Positions 33,392 to 40,730 of a stretch of DNA of 41,677 nucleotides are shown here, in pieces. A program made the translations under genes and the position numbers. Origin of the DNA: Firmicutes bacterium UBA3553 (GTDB taxonomy: Bacteria > Bacillota > Clostridia > Tissierellales > Sedimentibacteraceae); NCBI GenBank assembly GCA_002381185.1, contig DFOA01000005.1, positions 1 to 41,677 of the forward strand. Reading direction: 5' to 3'. Each line of letters begins with the position of its first letter. Position 1 is the stretch's first letter. A model generated the notes under the pieces. That model had not been told where the DNA came from. It saw only the letters and a program-made list of their open reading frames with translations, and did no database searches.

Positions 33392-33473
33392 ATACAATAA
33401 TGAAACAAAGACTAACGTCTTTGTCTGATATGCATTTATTGTATCGGTGTTAAGCAAAACAATAAGCGATACA
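33392..33473 (+). promoter_or_regulatory. Nested inverted repeats in the kinase leader
   Basis: ATACAATAA and TTATTGTAT enclose an inner 8-bp hairpin ACAAAGAC-TAAC-GTCTTTGT (33405-33424). Overlapping the right arm, TGTATCG (33440-33446) can pair with CGATACA (33467-33473). The arms compete for the same bases. This could be an operator or a switching leader RNA; no known riboswitch is recognised. Confidence 0.5.
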
Positions 33474-33506
33474 CTTATGATATAATATAATAAAGGGTGG
33501 TGGCGT

Positions 33507-34403
33507 ATGAAGTACTTAATAGGTATAGATGCGGGAGGCACAAAATCTGAACTTGTTGCTTATGATTTGAATGACAACGTTATTTTAAACAAGATGGGCG
33601 GCTTTGGAAATCCTGCAGTAAGCTTAGAAAAAACAGTAAATAACATTATTTCATTAACAGGCGATTGCATAAACGAACTTGGAAGAGATGAATGCCTTTT
33701 TATATCAATAGGCATGGCAGGTGTCGAAACGGGGAATTATGCTGAGTTAATTAAAAAATATGTTGAAAGTACATATGGAATAGACACAATTGTGTTAAAT
33801 GATGCTGAGATGGCATGCAGGGCATATTTTGGCAGAAGTGACGGCATACTTGCCATTGCAGGAACAGGTTCATCATGTTATGTCCAGAAAAATGGACAAG
33901 GTGAGATGGTAGGCGGTTGGGGGCATATAATAGGTGATGAGGGAAGCGGATATCATACTGTTATGGAGGTTATTAAAAATATAGTACACAAAATTGACGG
34001 AAATATTCCTTTTGACAGTTTAAGCGAAAAAATATTATCAAGGATTGGCGGGACATCTCGCTCTGATGTAATGGATTTTATATATAATAACGAAAAGAAC
34101 ACAATTGCATCACTCTTTCCTGCAATAGTTGAAAGCTCCATGGAAGGTGATTCATATGCCGAATCATTGCTGGAGAATGCAGGGAGAATACTGGCGGGGC
34201 TTACATGCACAGCGTATGGCAAAAAAGGCTTTAAAGGAAAAGTTATAATAGGAATAAAAGGCGGAGTGTTCCACAGCAGCTGCTGTGTAATATCCTCGTA
34301 TATAAATGAACTTCAAAAAAGTTTATGCAGTTTTGATATTATTGGAGAAGACATTTCTACAACAAAGGCTGTTTTAAGCATATATAAAGAAAAAAATAAT
34401 TAG
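33507..34403 (+). CDS. BadF/BadG/BcrA/BcrD-type ATPase, N-acetylglucosamine kinase-like
   Basis: An ASKHA-fold kinase of 298 residues. LIGIDAGGTKSELVAYD is the phosphate-1 loop, IGMAGVE and LNDAEMACRAYF follow, AIAGTGSSCYV is phosphate-2, and GGWGHIIGDEGSGYHTVM is the signature typical of eukaryote-like GlcNAc kinases within the BadF family. The C-terminal IIGIKGGVFHSSC is the adenosine region. It has no Cys ligands for the cluster of BadF/HgdC activators, so a sugar kinase is the better call; the substrate is probably an amino sugar. It is a single gene between its own promoter and a bidirectional terminator. Confidence 0.85.
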   Translation: MKYLIGIDAGGTKSELVAYDLNDNVILNKMGGFGNPAVSLEKTVNNIISLTGDCINELGRDECLFISIGMAGVETGNYAELIKKYVESTYGIDTIVLNDAEMACRAYFGRSDGILAIAGTGSSCYVQKNGQGEMVGGWGHIIGDEGSGYHTVMEVIKNIVHKIDGNIPFDSLSEKILSRIGGTSRSDVMDFIYNNEKNTIASLFPAIVESSMEGDSYAESLLENAGRILAGLTCTAYGKKGFKGKVIIGIKGGVFHSSCCVISSYINELQKSLCSFDIIGEDISTTKAVLSIYKEKNN

Positions 34404-34413
34404 GAATATTTAT

Positions 34414-34450
34414 GAAGATTAAAAAGGTGCTTTGCACCTTTTTAATCTTC
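34414..34450. terminator. Bidirectional terminator overlapping a coding end
   Basis: GAAGATTAAAAAGGTGC and its exact complement form a 17-bp stem with a TTT loop. The inner part (AAAAAGGTGC-TTT-GCACCTTTTT) supplies the T run in both directions. The right arm also encodes the last codons and stop of the minus-strand AIM24 gene. Confidence 0.88.
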
Positions 34451-35254
34451 TCCGAACAAATTTCCGATTCCGATACTACCAAGCAGGCTTCCTTCGCCTT
34501 TACTTGAAGCTCCAGGATTTGCTTTTTTGCTGGCTGAGAAAATTCTATCAGCCATTCTGCTAAAAGGAAGAGATTGAAGCCAAACAGTTCCAGGGCCCCT
34601 TAGTGTTGCGAGGAACAGTCCTTCTCCTCCGAACAATGCGCTTTTTACATTTCCGACAAATTGTACGTCATAATCAACACCTGATGTAAGTGCAACAAGA
34701 CATCCCGTATCCAGTTTAAGCATTTCGCCGGGGGCAAGATTCTTTTTGATTATGGTTCCGCCTGCATGCAAAAATGCCAAACCGTCTCCTTTTAATTTCT
34801 GCATGATAAAACCTTCGCCGCCGAAGAAACCAACACCGATTTTTTTCTGGAATGCTATGCTGATTTCGATTCCCTTAGCCGAACAAAGGTATGAATCTCT
34901 TTGGCAAATCAGTTGTCCGCCATATTCCATAAGTTCAACCGGAATTATTTTACCGGGATATGGTGCTGCAAAAGCAATAGATTTTCTTTCCGCTGCCTTA
35001 TTTGTAAATGTTGAAGTAAATAAATTTTCACCTGTCAGGACACGCTTTCCAGCCGTTGCTAAAATCCCCTTAAGGCCTTTAGCAGTATCCCTCCCGCTGC
35101 CATCTCCGAATACTGTGTCCATCTCAATGCTTGAATCCATGTACATCATGGCTCCGGGTTCTGCTACTATTGTTTCTCCATAGTCCAATGAAATTTCAAC
35201 AAACTGAATGTCATCTCCAAATATCTGGTAATCAACCTGATGAGCTCTTTCCAT
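34442..35254 (-). CDS. TIGR00266/AIM24 family protein
   Basis: A 270-residue protein of the AIM24/TIGR00266 family, whose biochemical role is not established. It is beta-rich with repeated Gly motifs, such as GETIVAEPGAMMYMD near the N-terminus and SALFGGEGLFLATLRGPG near residue 220. It has no signal peptide; a short Ser/Gly-rich C-terminal tail ends LFGED. The ATG at 35254 has GGAGGG upstream; an in-frame TTG 15 nt earlier overlaps it. It is a lone gene, with a hairpin just upstream of its ribosome site. Confidence 0.88.
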   Translation of the reverse strand: MERAHQVDYQIFGDDIQFVEISLDYGETIVAEPGAMMYMDSSIEMDTVFGDGSGRDTAKGLKGILATAGKRVLTGENLFTSTFTNKAAERKSIAFAAPYPGKIIPVELMEYGGQLICQRDSYLCSAKGIEISIAFQKKIGVGFFGGEGFIMQKLKGDGLAFLHAGGTIIKKNLAPGEMLKLDTGCLVALTSGVDYDVQFVGNVKSALFGGEGLFLATLRGPGTVWLQSLPFSRMADRIFSASKKANPGASSKGEGSLLGSIGIGNLFGED

Positions 35255-35264
35255 AATTCCCTCC

Positions 35265-35287
35265 TTCAAGGGTATTATTCCCTTGAA
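35265..35287 (-). promoter_or_regulatory. Inverted repeat abutting the ribosome site of the AIM24 gene
   Basis: TTCAAGGG and CCCTTGAA, 7 nt apart, form an 8-bp hairpin on the minus-strand mRNA that ends directly at the GGAGGG ribosome site. It could be a protein operator or a translation-control hairpin. Confidence 0.5.
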
Positions 35288-35398
35288 ATATGTAAATTTA
35301 TTACAATATCTATACTAAGAATAGCAAAAAATATGACAATACGCAATATCAATTTTGCGGGCAATGTTATACTAATTTTTACGGCATAAAAATTCTCC

Positions 35399-35427
35399 TT
35401 GTAATATTTTTGTATAATTAATATAAT
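35399..35427 (+). promoter_or_regulatory. Promoter of the cysteine desulfurase operon
   Basis: TTGTAA (35399-35404), 17-nt spacer and consensus TATAAT (35422-35427). The start near 35434 leaves only about 14 nt before the ATG, with GAGGTG as ribosome site. Confidence 0.62.
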
Positions 35428-35447
35428 TAGTAAGATAGAGGTGTGAT

Positions 35448-36569
35448 ATGATTTATTTAGATTATGCAGCAAACACGCCTGCAGATGAGCAGGTTATTAA
35501 TACATTCAGCGAAGTTTCAAGAGAATTTATAGCAAACCCTAATTCAACTCATAAATTGGGGAAACTTGCGGCAACGCGTTTAAGCGAAAGCACGGCTAGA
35601 GTTGCAGAAATTCTAGGAGTTTCAGACACTGAAATTGTATTTACTTCAGGTGCAAGCGAATCAAACAATACAGCCATAAAAGGAATTGCAGGCTATAATA
35701 AAAAATACGGTAAACACATTATAACAACTTTTTTAGAGCATTCGTCAGTAAACGGAGCTGTTGGCTATCTTCAAAACAACGGCTTTGAAGTTGATTATGT
35801 TGAAATAACAGAGGATGGTCTCGTAGATTTAGATAGTTTAAAAGAGCTGTTGAGAGAAACCACTATACTGGTTTCAATATGCTATGTTGACAGTGAAGTG
35901 GGGATTATTCAGCAAATAGATGAGATAGGAGAAATTTTGAAAAATTATCCCCATTGCAGTTTTCATGTTGATGCAACTCAGGCTGTGGGTAAAATTCCGA
36001 TATCTTTTGAAAATATAGACTTGGCAACACTTGCTCCCCATAAGTTTTACGGACTAAACGGCTGCGGAATACTTATCAAAAAAGAAAAGGTAATACTTGA
36101 ACCGCTAATACACGGAGGCATAAGCACAACAGCATTCAGAAGCGGTACTCCCGCATTGGGAATGATAGCAGCAGCAGAAAAAGCATTGACATTGGCCTGT
36201 GATAATTTGCAGCAGCGGTTTAATCATGTTAAGAAATTAAATGACAAATTAAGAAAAGAATTAATTAAGTACGGTAACGTTAAAATCAACAGCAATGAAA
36301 ATTCTGTTCCATTTATATTGAATATAAGCATAATAAAGGTAAATACCGAATTGTTCAAAAAGGAGCTGGAGGATTATGATATATATGTTTCAACAAAATC
36401 AGCATGCTGCGCTCCAAACACTGCATCAAGGCCCGTATATGCACTGACTAAGGACAGAAAGAGGGCTCTTTCAACATTAAGAATAAGCCTTAGCCATTTA
36501 ACAAGCGAAAATGACATAGAGTTATTTTTAGATGCATTTGATAAATGTTATAAAAAATTCATAAAGTAG
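35448..36569 (+). CDS. Cysteine desulfurase (NifS/IscS family)
   Basis: A PLP enzyme of 373 residues that takes sulfur from cysteine. DYAANTP is the family start, SGASESNN and HVDATQAVGK follow, Lys199 in LAPHKFYG binds PLP, and Cys320-Cys321 in TKSACCAPN are at the persulfide position, in a short loop. SGTPA near residue 232 is also conserved. It is 7 nt upstream of a TtcA-like tRNA thiolation gene. In B. subtilis, desulfurases next to mnmA or thiI are dedicated to those enzymes, so this one may serve its neighbour. Confidence 0.93.
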   Translation: MIYLDYAANTPADEQVINTFSEVSREFIANPNSTHKLGKLAATRLSESTARVAEILGVSDTEIVFTSGASESNNTAIKGIAGYNKKYGKHIITTFLEHSSVNGAVGYLQNNGFEVDYVEITEDGLVDLDSLKELLRETTILVSICYVDSEVGIIQQIDEIGEILKNYPHCSFHVDATQAVGKIPISFENIDLATLAPHKFYGLNGCGILIKKEKVILEPLIHGGISTTAFRSGTPALGMIAAAEKALTLACDNLQQRFNHVKKLNDKLRKELIKYGNVKINSNENSVPFILNISIIKVNTELFKKELEDYDIYVSTKSACCAPNTASRPVYALTKDRKRALSTLRISLSHLTSENDIELFLDAFDKCYKKFIK

Positions 36570-36576
36570 GACTAAT

Positions 36577-37404
36577 ATGGAAAAACATGAAGAAGTAGAA
36601 AGAAGTATAGTTAAAAGATTCAGAAAGACAATCTGGTCAAAATTCATATCTGCAATAAAAGAATATGAATTAATTAAAGACGGGGACAAAATTGCTGTCT
36701 GCATTTCAGGCGGAAAAGATTCCATGCTTATGGCAAAATGTATGCAGCAGCTTCAAAAATACAGCGAAATCAATTTTGAAACCGAATATCTGGTAATGGA
36801 CCCGGGATACAATGATATTAACAGGCAGCTCATAATAGATAATGCCCGGCTGTTAAATGTTCCGATAAATATGTTCAATACACAAATATATGATATAGTT
36901 GCAAATGTTGAGGAAACACCCTGCTATTTATGCGCTAGAATGAGAAGGGGATATCTTTACAGATATGCTAAAGAATTAGGCTGCAATAAGATTTCGCTGG
37001 GACATCATTTTGACGATGTAATTGAGACTGTGCTCATGAGCACTCTTTATGCTGCAGAATTTAAAACAATGATGCCAAAGCTTAAGAGCACAAATCACGA
37101 AGGTATGGAATTAATAAGGCCCATGTACAAGGTCAGGGAAGAAGATATAATAGCGTGGAAGAGATACAATGACCTTCAGTTTATAAGATGCGCATGCCGC
37201 TTAACCGAAAACTGTGTCTTAGGTGATGATGGAATCGGTTCAAAGCGTCAGGAAATGAAAGCTCTCATAAAAAAACTCAGAGCCACAAACTCTCATATTG
37301 ACACAAATATTTTCAGAAGCATTCATAACGTGAATTTAGAAACAATAATCGGATATAAAAAAGATGGAGTGCAGCACAGCTTCTTAGACGATTACGATAA
37401 ATAA
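36577..37404 (+). CDS. TtcA-like tRNA sulfurtransferase (PP-loop ATPase)
   Basis: A 275-residue N-type ATP pyrophosphatase. The PP-loop is VCISGGKDSM (41-50). Cys116 and Cys119 (CYLC) and Cys205/Cys207 (CAC) would hold a [4Fe-4S] cluster, as in TtcA and TtuA. LGHHFDDVIETVLM is the second conserved stretch. TtcA makes 2-thiocytidine 32 in E. coli; clostridial relatives are poorly studied and the modified base could differ. It sits in an operon with a cysteine desulfurase, a natural sulfur source. Confidence 0.87.
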   Translation: MEKHEEVERSIVKRFRKTIWSKFISAIKEYELIKDGDKIAVCISGGKDSMLMAKCMQQLQKYSEINFETEYLVMDPGYNDINRQLIIDNARLLNVPINMFNTQIYDIVANVEETPCYLCARMRRGYLYRYAKELGCNKISLGHHFDDVIETVLMSTLYAAEFKTMMPKLKSTNHEGMELIRPMYKVREEDIIAWKRYNDLQFIRCACRLTENCVLGDDGIGSKRQEMKALIKKLRATNSHIDTNIFRSIHNVNLETIIGYKKDGVQHSFLDDYDK

Positions 37405-37467
37405 TATTAAGTAGCTTTAAATCTCCGGCTGTGGGAATTTGTAAAAATAAACGAAAGGTAAAATGAA

Positions 37468-38154
37468 ATGAAGAAATACAATACATTATTATTTGACTTA
37501 GATGATACAATCCTGGACTTTACCAAAGGTGAAAAGGCCGCACTGACTGCATTGTTTGAGGAAATGAAAGTAGAAAATGTTCAGGATGTAATGAAAGATT
37601 ATGCTGTTATTAATAAATCATTATGGAATGACATGGAGAATGGTAAGATAGGACGTGATTATGTTTTAAATAACAGATTTTCCATGTTGTTTAAAAAATA
37701 TAACATAGACGTGGACGGAAAAGAAATAGAGAAGAGATACAGACATTATTTAGACCTGCAGCATGAATATATGGACGGGGCAGAAGAAATATTAAAAGAT
37801 TTGTGCAAGGATTATAAATTGTACTTGATTACGAACGGAGTTTCAAAGACTCAGTTTAAAAGAATAAAGGATGCTAAATTAGAAAAATGCCTCGAAGAAG
37901 TCTTTGTATCAGAAGATATCGGCTATCAAAAACCTGCAAGGGAATTTTTTGAAGCAGTAATAAAAAGAATTCCTGATTTTGAATTAAGAAAAGCATTAGT
38001 AATAGGAGATTCACTGACTGCAGATATAAAAGGAGGAATATCGGCAGGTATAGATACTTGCTGGTTTAATCCAAACAAAATCGAAAATCATACTGACGTG
38101 AAGCCGGATTATGAAATCATCAGCTTTCAGGAAATTTATGACGTGTTAAATTAA
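37468..38154 (+). CDS. HAD hydrolase, YjjG/YfnB-type pyrimidine nucleotidase
   Basis: A 228-residue haloacid dehalogenase-type phosphatase. FDLDDTILDF carries the nucleophile Asp10 and Asp12, ITNGVS holds the motif II Thr, GYQKPAREFF the motif III Lys, and VIGDSLTADIKGG the motif IV acids. The four-helix cap between motifs I and II fits the YjjG/YfnB group, which removes phosphate from non-canonical pyrimidine nucleotides. Substrate identity is inferred from the family. The ATG at 37468 follows GAAAGG. Confidence 0.85.
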   Translation: MKKYNTLLFDLDDTILDFTKGEKAALTALFEEMKVENVQDVMKDYAVINKSLWNDMENGKIGRDYVLNNRFSMLFKKYNIDVDGKEIEKRYRHYLDLQHEYMDGAEEILKDLCKDYKLYLITNGVSKTQFKRIKDAKLEKCLEEVFVSEDIGYQKPAREFFEAVIKRIPDFELRKALVIGDSLTADIKGGISAGIDTCWFNPNKIENHTDVKPDYEIISFQEIYDVLN

Positions 38155-38176
38155 TAATTAAATTGGGAGAGATTAA

Positions 38177-38773
38177 ATGCTGAGAATATTATTAAGTATT
38201 GTTATTATATTTTTTGCTGTCAATTTTTTTGTGGTTTCTGAAGAAGCAATAGAGCAAAACCATTATCTTAACGGCATTGCTTCGTTCATCAGCAAAATAC
38301 AAACACATAGTGATGAAAAGATCAAAATTAACAACGAAGATAAGGAACAAATCATCGAAAAATCTCAACAGCCGCTTCAAGGTTACGGAATTTCACCAGA
38401 AGGGGTTGTGACTTTGGATGATGAATACTTTGGATATTTATACTATGAAATTGAAAAGAATTCCCGCCTATATGCGGGACGCGAGGTTATTGTTACGGGA
38501 TTTGTTTTCAAAGAGTCCGATTTTAAGGATAACGAGATTAAAGTTGCAAGAATACAATTGCCCAAATGCGGTTCTGAAGAAGAACAAGTATTAGGGTTAA
38601 TGTGTATCACCGAAAAAGCATTGGATTTCAATAATGATGAATGGGTAACAGTAAAAGGAACGTTGATTGTTAAAAGCTATATAAACCCAAGAACAAACTC
38701 AGAATCTTATAAATACTACCTGGAACCTGAAAGTATTGAAAAAATTCAGAGAAATTCTGACTATACAATATAG
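38177..38773 (+). CDS. Membrane-anchored hypothetical protein, possibly DUF1980/YcgQ C-terminal-like
   Basis: A 198-residue protein with an N-terminal hydrophobic anchor (2-20), a charged linker, and a beta-rich C-terminal half. The segment from LYYEIEKNSRLYAGREVIVTG through VARIQLPKCG to VLGLMC resembles the C-terminal domain of YcgQ/DUF1980 proteins, which pair with YcgR-type permeases, though the usual CC of that motif is only partly kept and no permease gene is adjacent. The family link is tentative. GGGAG precedes the ATG. It lies 22 nt after the HAD gene and is probably co-transcribed. Confidence 0.65.
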   Translation: MLRILLSIVIIFFAVNFFVVSEEAIEQNHYLNGIASFISKIQTHSDEKIKINNEDKEQIIEKSQQPLQGYGISPEGVVTLDDEYFGYLYYEIEKNSRLYAGREVIVTGFVFKESDFKDNEIKVARIQLPKCGSEEEQVLGLMCITEKALDFNNDEWVTVKGTLIVKSYINPRTNSESYKYYLEPESIEKIQRNSDYTI

Positions 38774-38827
38774 CTAATCAGAGAAAAAGACACAATAATT
38801 ATTGATTATTTTAGAAAGCTAAATTTA

Positions 38828-38859
38828 AACGAGCCTTTCGCATTACCGAAGGGCCCGTT
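38828..38859. terminator. Imperfect hairpin between convergent genes
   Basis: AACG-A-GCCTTTCG pairs with CGAAGGGC-C-CGTT around a CATTAC loop: 12 pairs, one A/C mismatch. T-rich sequence follows on the minus side. It probably ends transcription for one or both convergent genes. Confidence 0.5.
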
Positions 38860-38877
38860 ATGGATTTAAAGTGCTTG

Positions 38878-39078
38878 CTAATTAGATTTGTTTTCGTCCT
38901 TGACATTAGTATTATTATTATTTTTCTTGAATAAAAAGATATCTAACATGACGCCGAGTCCAATACCTACGGCTACAAGGAAAAAAGTTGTTGCACCATT
39001 AATTTCAGGTCCTAATAATGGAGCAGTAAAGAATGCTATAATAGCAAAGAGAACTGGAAAAATTAATTTTTTTATCAC
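38878..39078 (-). CDS. Small two-helix membrane protein, 66 residues
   Basis: The protein has two hydrophobic helices (about 4-22 and 30-50) and a polar Asn/Lys-rich C-terminal tail. The start is GTG at 39078, because AAAGGAGG ends 8 nt upstream; a GTG at 39087 overlaps that ribosome site and cannot be used. I do not recognise the family. Its unusual feature is upstream: a leader of about 250 nt with a perfect promoter and two intrinsic terminators, so it would be expressed only when termination is relieved. Confidence 0.7.
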   Translation of the reverse strand: MIKKLIFPVLFAIIAFFTAPLLGPEINGATTFFLVAVGIGLGVMLDIFLFKKNNNNTNVKDENKSN

Positions 39079-39127
39079 TTCAGCCACCTCCTTTCAAATA
39101 GGATATATCTTTAAGTGGACTAGACAA

Positions 39128-39162
39128 TAAAAAATGGATAACCGAAACCAAATGGTCATCCA
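39128..39162 (-). terminator. Second tandem terminator in the leader
   Basis: On the minus strand TGGATGACC and GGTTATCCA form a 9-bp stem (one G-U) with a 10-nt loop, followed by a run of six T. Its stem resembles that of the terminator at 39187. Confidence 0.7.
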
Positions 39163-39186
39163 TCATCATGTATCAAAGGTAAATGC

Positions 39187-39211
39187 AAAAAAAGATAACC
39201 ATTTGGCTATC
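39187..39211 (-). terminator. First tandem terminator in the leader
   Basis: On the minus strand GATAGCC, loop AAAT and GGTTATC form a 7-bp stem (one G-U) followed by seven T. It defines the 3' end of the candidate RNA. Confidence 0.8.
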
Positions 39212-39327
39212 CACCCTGATAGTCTAATCTCACATAAGAACATCATATCATAAAAGACTTAGATGGCTTACTCCGCGCACATTGTTTTCACAAATATGGC
39301 TTTGACCGGACAATATTTATCTTCCTT
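39187..39327 (-). ncRNA. Candidate structured RNA or riboswitch-like leader, about 140 nt
   Basis: It has a perfect consensus promoter directly upstream and an intrinsic terminator at its 3' end. The predicted 5' end AAGGAAGATAA can pair over 11 bases with the terminator arm plus T run (TTATCTTTTTT). CTATC just before the terminator can pair with its left arm (GATAG), so at least two competing folds exist. An inner stem pairs TCTAAgTCT with AGATTAGA. I recognise no known riboswitch class. A 6S-like RNA is possible because the 5' and 3' ends pair, but this is unproven. Length could reach about 200 nt if the first terminator is passed. Confidence 0.6.
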
Positions 39328-39333
39328 ACCATT

Positions 39334-39362
39334 ATTATACAATGGCGTCAAGGAAATGTCAA
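39334..39362 (-). promoter_or_regulatory. Perfect consensus promoter of the candidate RNA
   Basis: On the minus strand TTGACA (39362-39357), exactly 17 nt, and TATAAT (39339-39334). It is the only promoter in the window that matches both hexamers and the spacer exactly, so very strong transcription is expected. The start would be near 39327. Confidence 0.88.
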
Positions 39363-39384
39363 CGTTTTTTTGTGGTAATTTTCA

Positions 39385-39419
39385 AATAAAAAAGCTCAGG
39401 TTTATAACCTGAACTTTTT
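39385..39419. terminator. Terminator after ychF, symmetrical
   Basis: TCAGGTT-TAT-AACCTGA forms a 7-bp stem. On the minus strand it is followed by TTTTTTATTT just after the ychF stop; on the plus strand by CTTTTT. It separates ychF from the strong minus promoter immediately downstream of it. Confidence 0.8.
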
Positions 39420-39422
39420 GAA

Positions 39423-40514
39423 CTATACATTAAATCTGAATAAAACGATGTCTCCATCTTCCATTACGTATTCTTTTCCTTCAAGACGCATTAATCCCTT
39501 TTCCTTTACAGCATGCATAGATCCAAGTTCTTCAACATCCTTGTAAGATGTTACTTCAGCCCGGATAAATCCTCTTTCAATATCTGAATGAATTTTACCT
39601 GCAGCCTGAGGAGCTTTAGTTCCTTTAACAATAGTCCAGGCTTTTGATTCCATTGGGCCGGTTGTAAAGAAGCTTATTAGACCAAGAAGGTGGTAGCTTG
39701 CTCTAATTAACTTATCAAGTCCTGATTCTTCAAGACCTAATTCTTGAAGAAATTCCTTCTTTTCATCATCGTCAAGAGCAGAAATTTCTTCTTCTATTTT
39801 GCCGCAAACCGTAATTACTTCAGAATCGTCCTGTGCAGCATGCTTTTTTACTTCATCCACATATTTGTTTGAAGAAGGATCAGTAATATAATCCTCATCT
39901 ACATTTGCCACATATAATACAGGTTTTGCAGTTATTAAATTAAATGTTTTAAGAAGTCTTTGCTCTTCTTCTGTATAATCTAAGAACCTCGCCTGTTTTT
40001 CATTCTCAAGTGCACTTACAATTTTTTGCACCAGTTCTAATTCAGGTTGGAGGGTTTTGTCATTTTTAATCATTTTGGCCAGTTTTTCCAACCTTTTGCT
40101 CATTACCTCCAAATCAGCAAGCACAAGTTCAAGCTCTATTATTTCAATATCTCTTTTGGGATCGACAGAGCTTTCCACGTGTATAACATTTTCATCGTCA
40201 AAGCATCTGACAACATGTACAACTGATTCTACTTCTCTGATGTGAGAAAGAAATTTGTTGCCAAGGCCTTCACCCTTGCTTGCACCCTTTACCAAACCGG
40301 CTATATCAAAAAATTCTATTACAGCAGGAACCGTCTTTCCTGAATTGCTCATTTTAGTCAAAAAATCTAATCTTTTATCCGGAACTTCCACAACACCTAC
40401 ATTGGGCTCAATTGTACAAAACGGATAATTTGCTGATTCCGCGCCTGCTGAAGTTATTGCATTGAATAATGTACTTTTACCTACATTTGGAAGTCCTACT
40501 ATACCTAATTTCAT
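39423..40514 (-). CDS. ychF: Redox-regulated ATPase YchF (Obg-family P-loop NTPase)
   Basis: A universally conserved, ribosome-associated ATPase, 363 residues like the E. coli protein. GIVGLPNVGKSTLFNA is the Walker A (G1) motif; NYPFCTIEPN is G2, and FFDIAGLVKGASKGEGLGNKFL covers G3. The usual NKxD specificity motif is altered (YVANVDED), as in YchF proteins that prefer ATP. The C-terminal TGS-like domain ends EDGDIVLFRFNV. The ATG at 40514 follows AAAGGAC; an upstream in-frame ATG at 40574 lies before the likely transcript start. Confidence 0.96.
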   Translation of the reverse strand: MKLGIVGLPNVGKSTLFNAITSAGAESANYPFCTIEPNVGVVEVPDKRLDFLTKMSNSGKTVPAVIEFFDIAGLVKGASKGEGLGNKFLSHIREVESVVHVVRCFDDENVIHVESSVDPKRDIEIIELELVLADLEVMSKRLEKLAKMIKNDKTLQPELELVQKIVSALENEKQARFLDYTEEEQRLLKTFNLITAKPVLYVANVDEDYITDPSSNKYVDEVKKHAAQDDSEVITVCGKIEEEISALDDDEKKEFLQELGLEESGLDKLIRASYHLLGLISFFTTGPMESKAWTIVKGTKAPQAAGKIHSDIERGFIRAEVTSYKDVEELGSMHAVKEKGLMRLEGKEYVMEDGDIVLFRFNV

Positions 40515-40562
40515 ATTATCGTCCTTTCGTTTCTTACATATATTCCAAAATATTGTCAAATT

Positions 40563-40591
40563 ATTATATAACATAAAAAATTAAACTTCAA
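40563..40591 (-). promoter_or_regulatory. Promoter of ychF
   Basis: On the minus strand TTGAAG (40591-40586), 17-nt spacer and consensus TATAAT (40568-40563). The start would be near 40556, about 42 nt before the ATG. Confidence 0.65.
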
Positions 40592-40730
40592 TATATTTCT
40601 TAATACTCAATTTATGGAATAACATCAGCAAAATGACAACTTGTATTATTTTTTTAGTTACATAGCATATATTATAATCCATTGAATAATATGATATATA
40701 TAAGACAAATTATAGGGGGAAGAAGTTAAT

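Noticed and set aside
33401..33454. Possible 17-codon leader peptide before the BadF-family kinase
   Set aside because: No ribosome site precedes its ATG and it holds no run of regulatory codons; the inverted repeats explain the sequence better.
33507..34403. BadF-family gene as a 2-hydroxyacyl-CoA dehydratase activator
   Set aside because: It lacks the Cys ligands for the bridging [4Fe-4S] cluster, and no dehydratase genes are adjacent; the GlcNAc-kinase-like signature fits better.
35275..35472. 65-codon minus-strand open frame upstream of the AIM24-family gene
   Set aside because: It overlaps the start of the cysteine desulfurase gene and its promoter, has no ribosome site, and its hydrophobic Ile-rich composition is what random AT-rich DNA gives.
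39133..39212. Long imperfect inverted repeat (CCAAATGGTCATC with GATAACCATTTGG) that could be a transposon end pair
   Set aside because: Each half forms its own local terminator stem with a T run on the minus strand; the long-range pairing follows from the two stems being similar.
39187..39240. AGGGTGG in the candidate RNA matches the first half of the T-box motif
   Set aside because: The following ACCGCG of the T-box and the stem I motifs (AGTA, GNTG) are absent, and the downstream gene is not an aminoacyl-tRNA or amino-acid gene.
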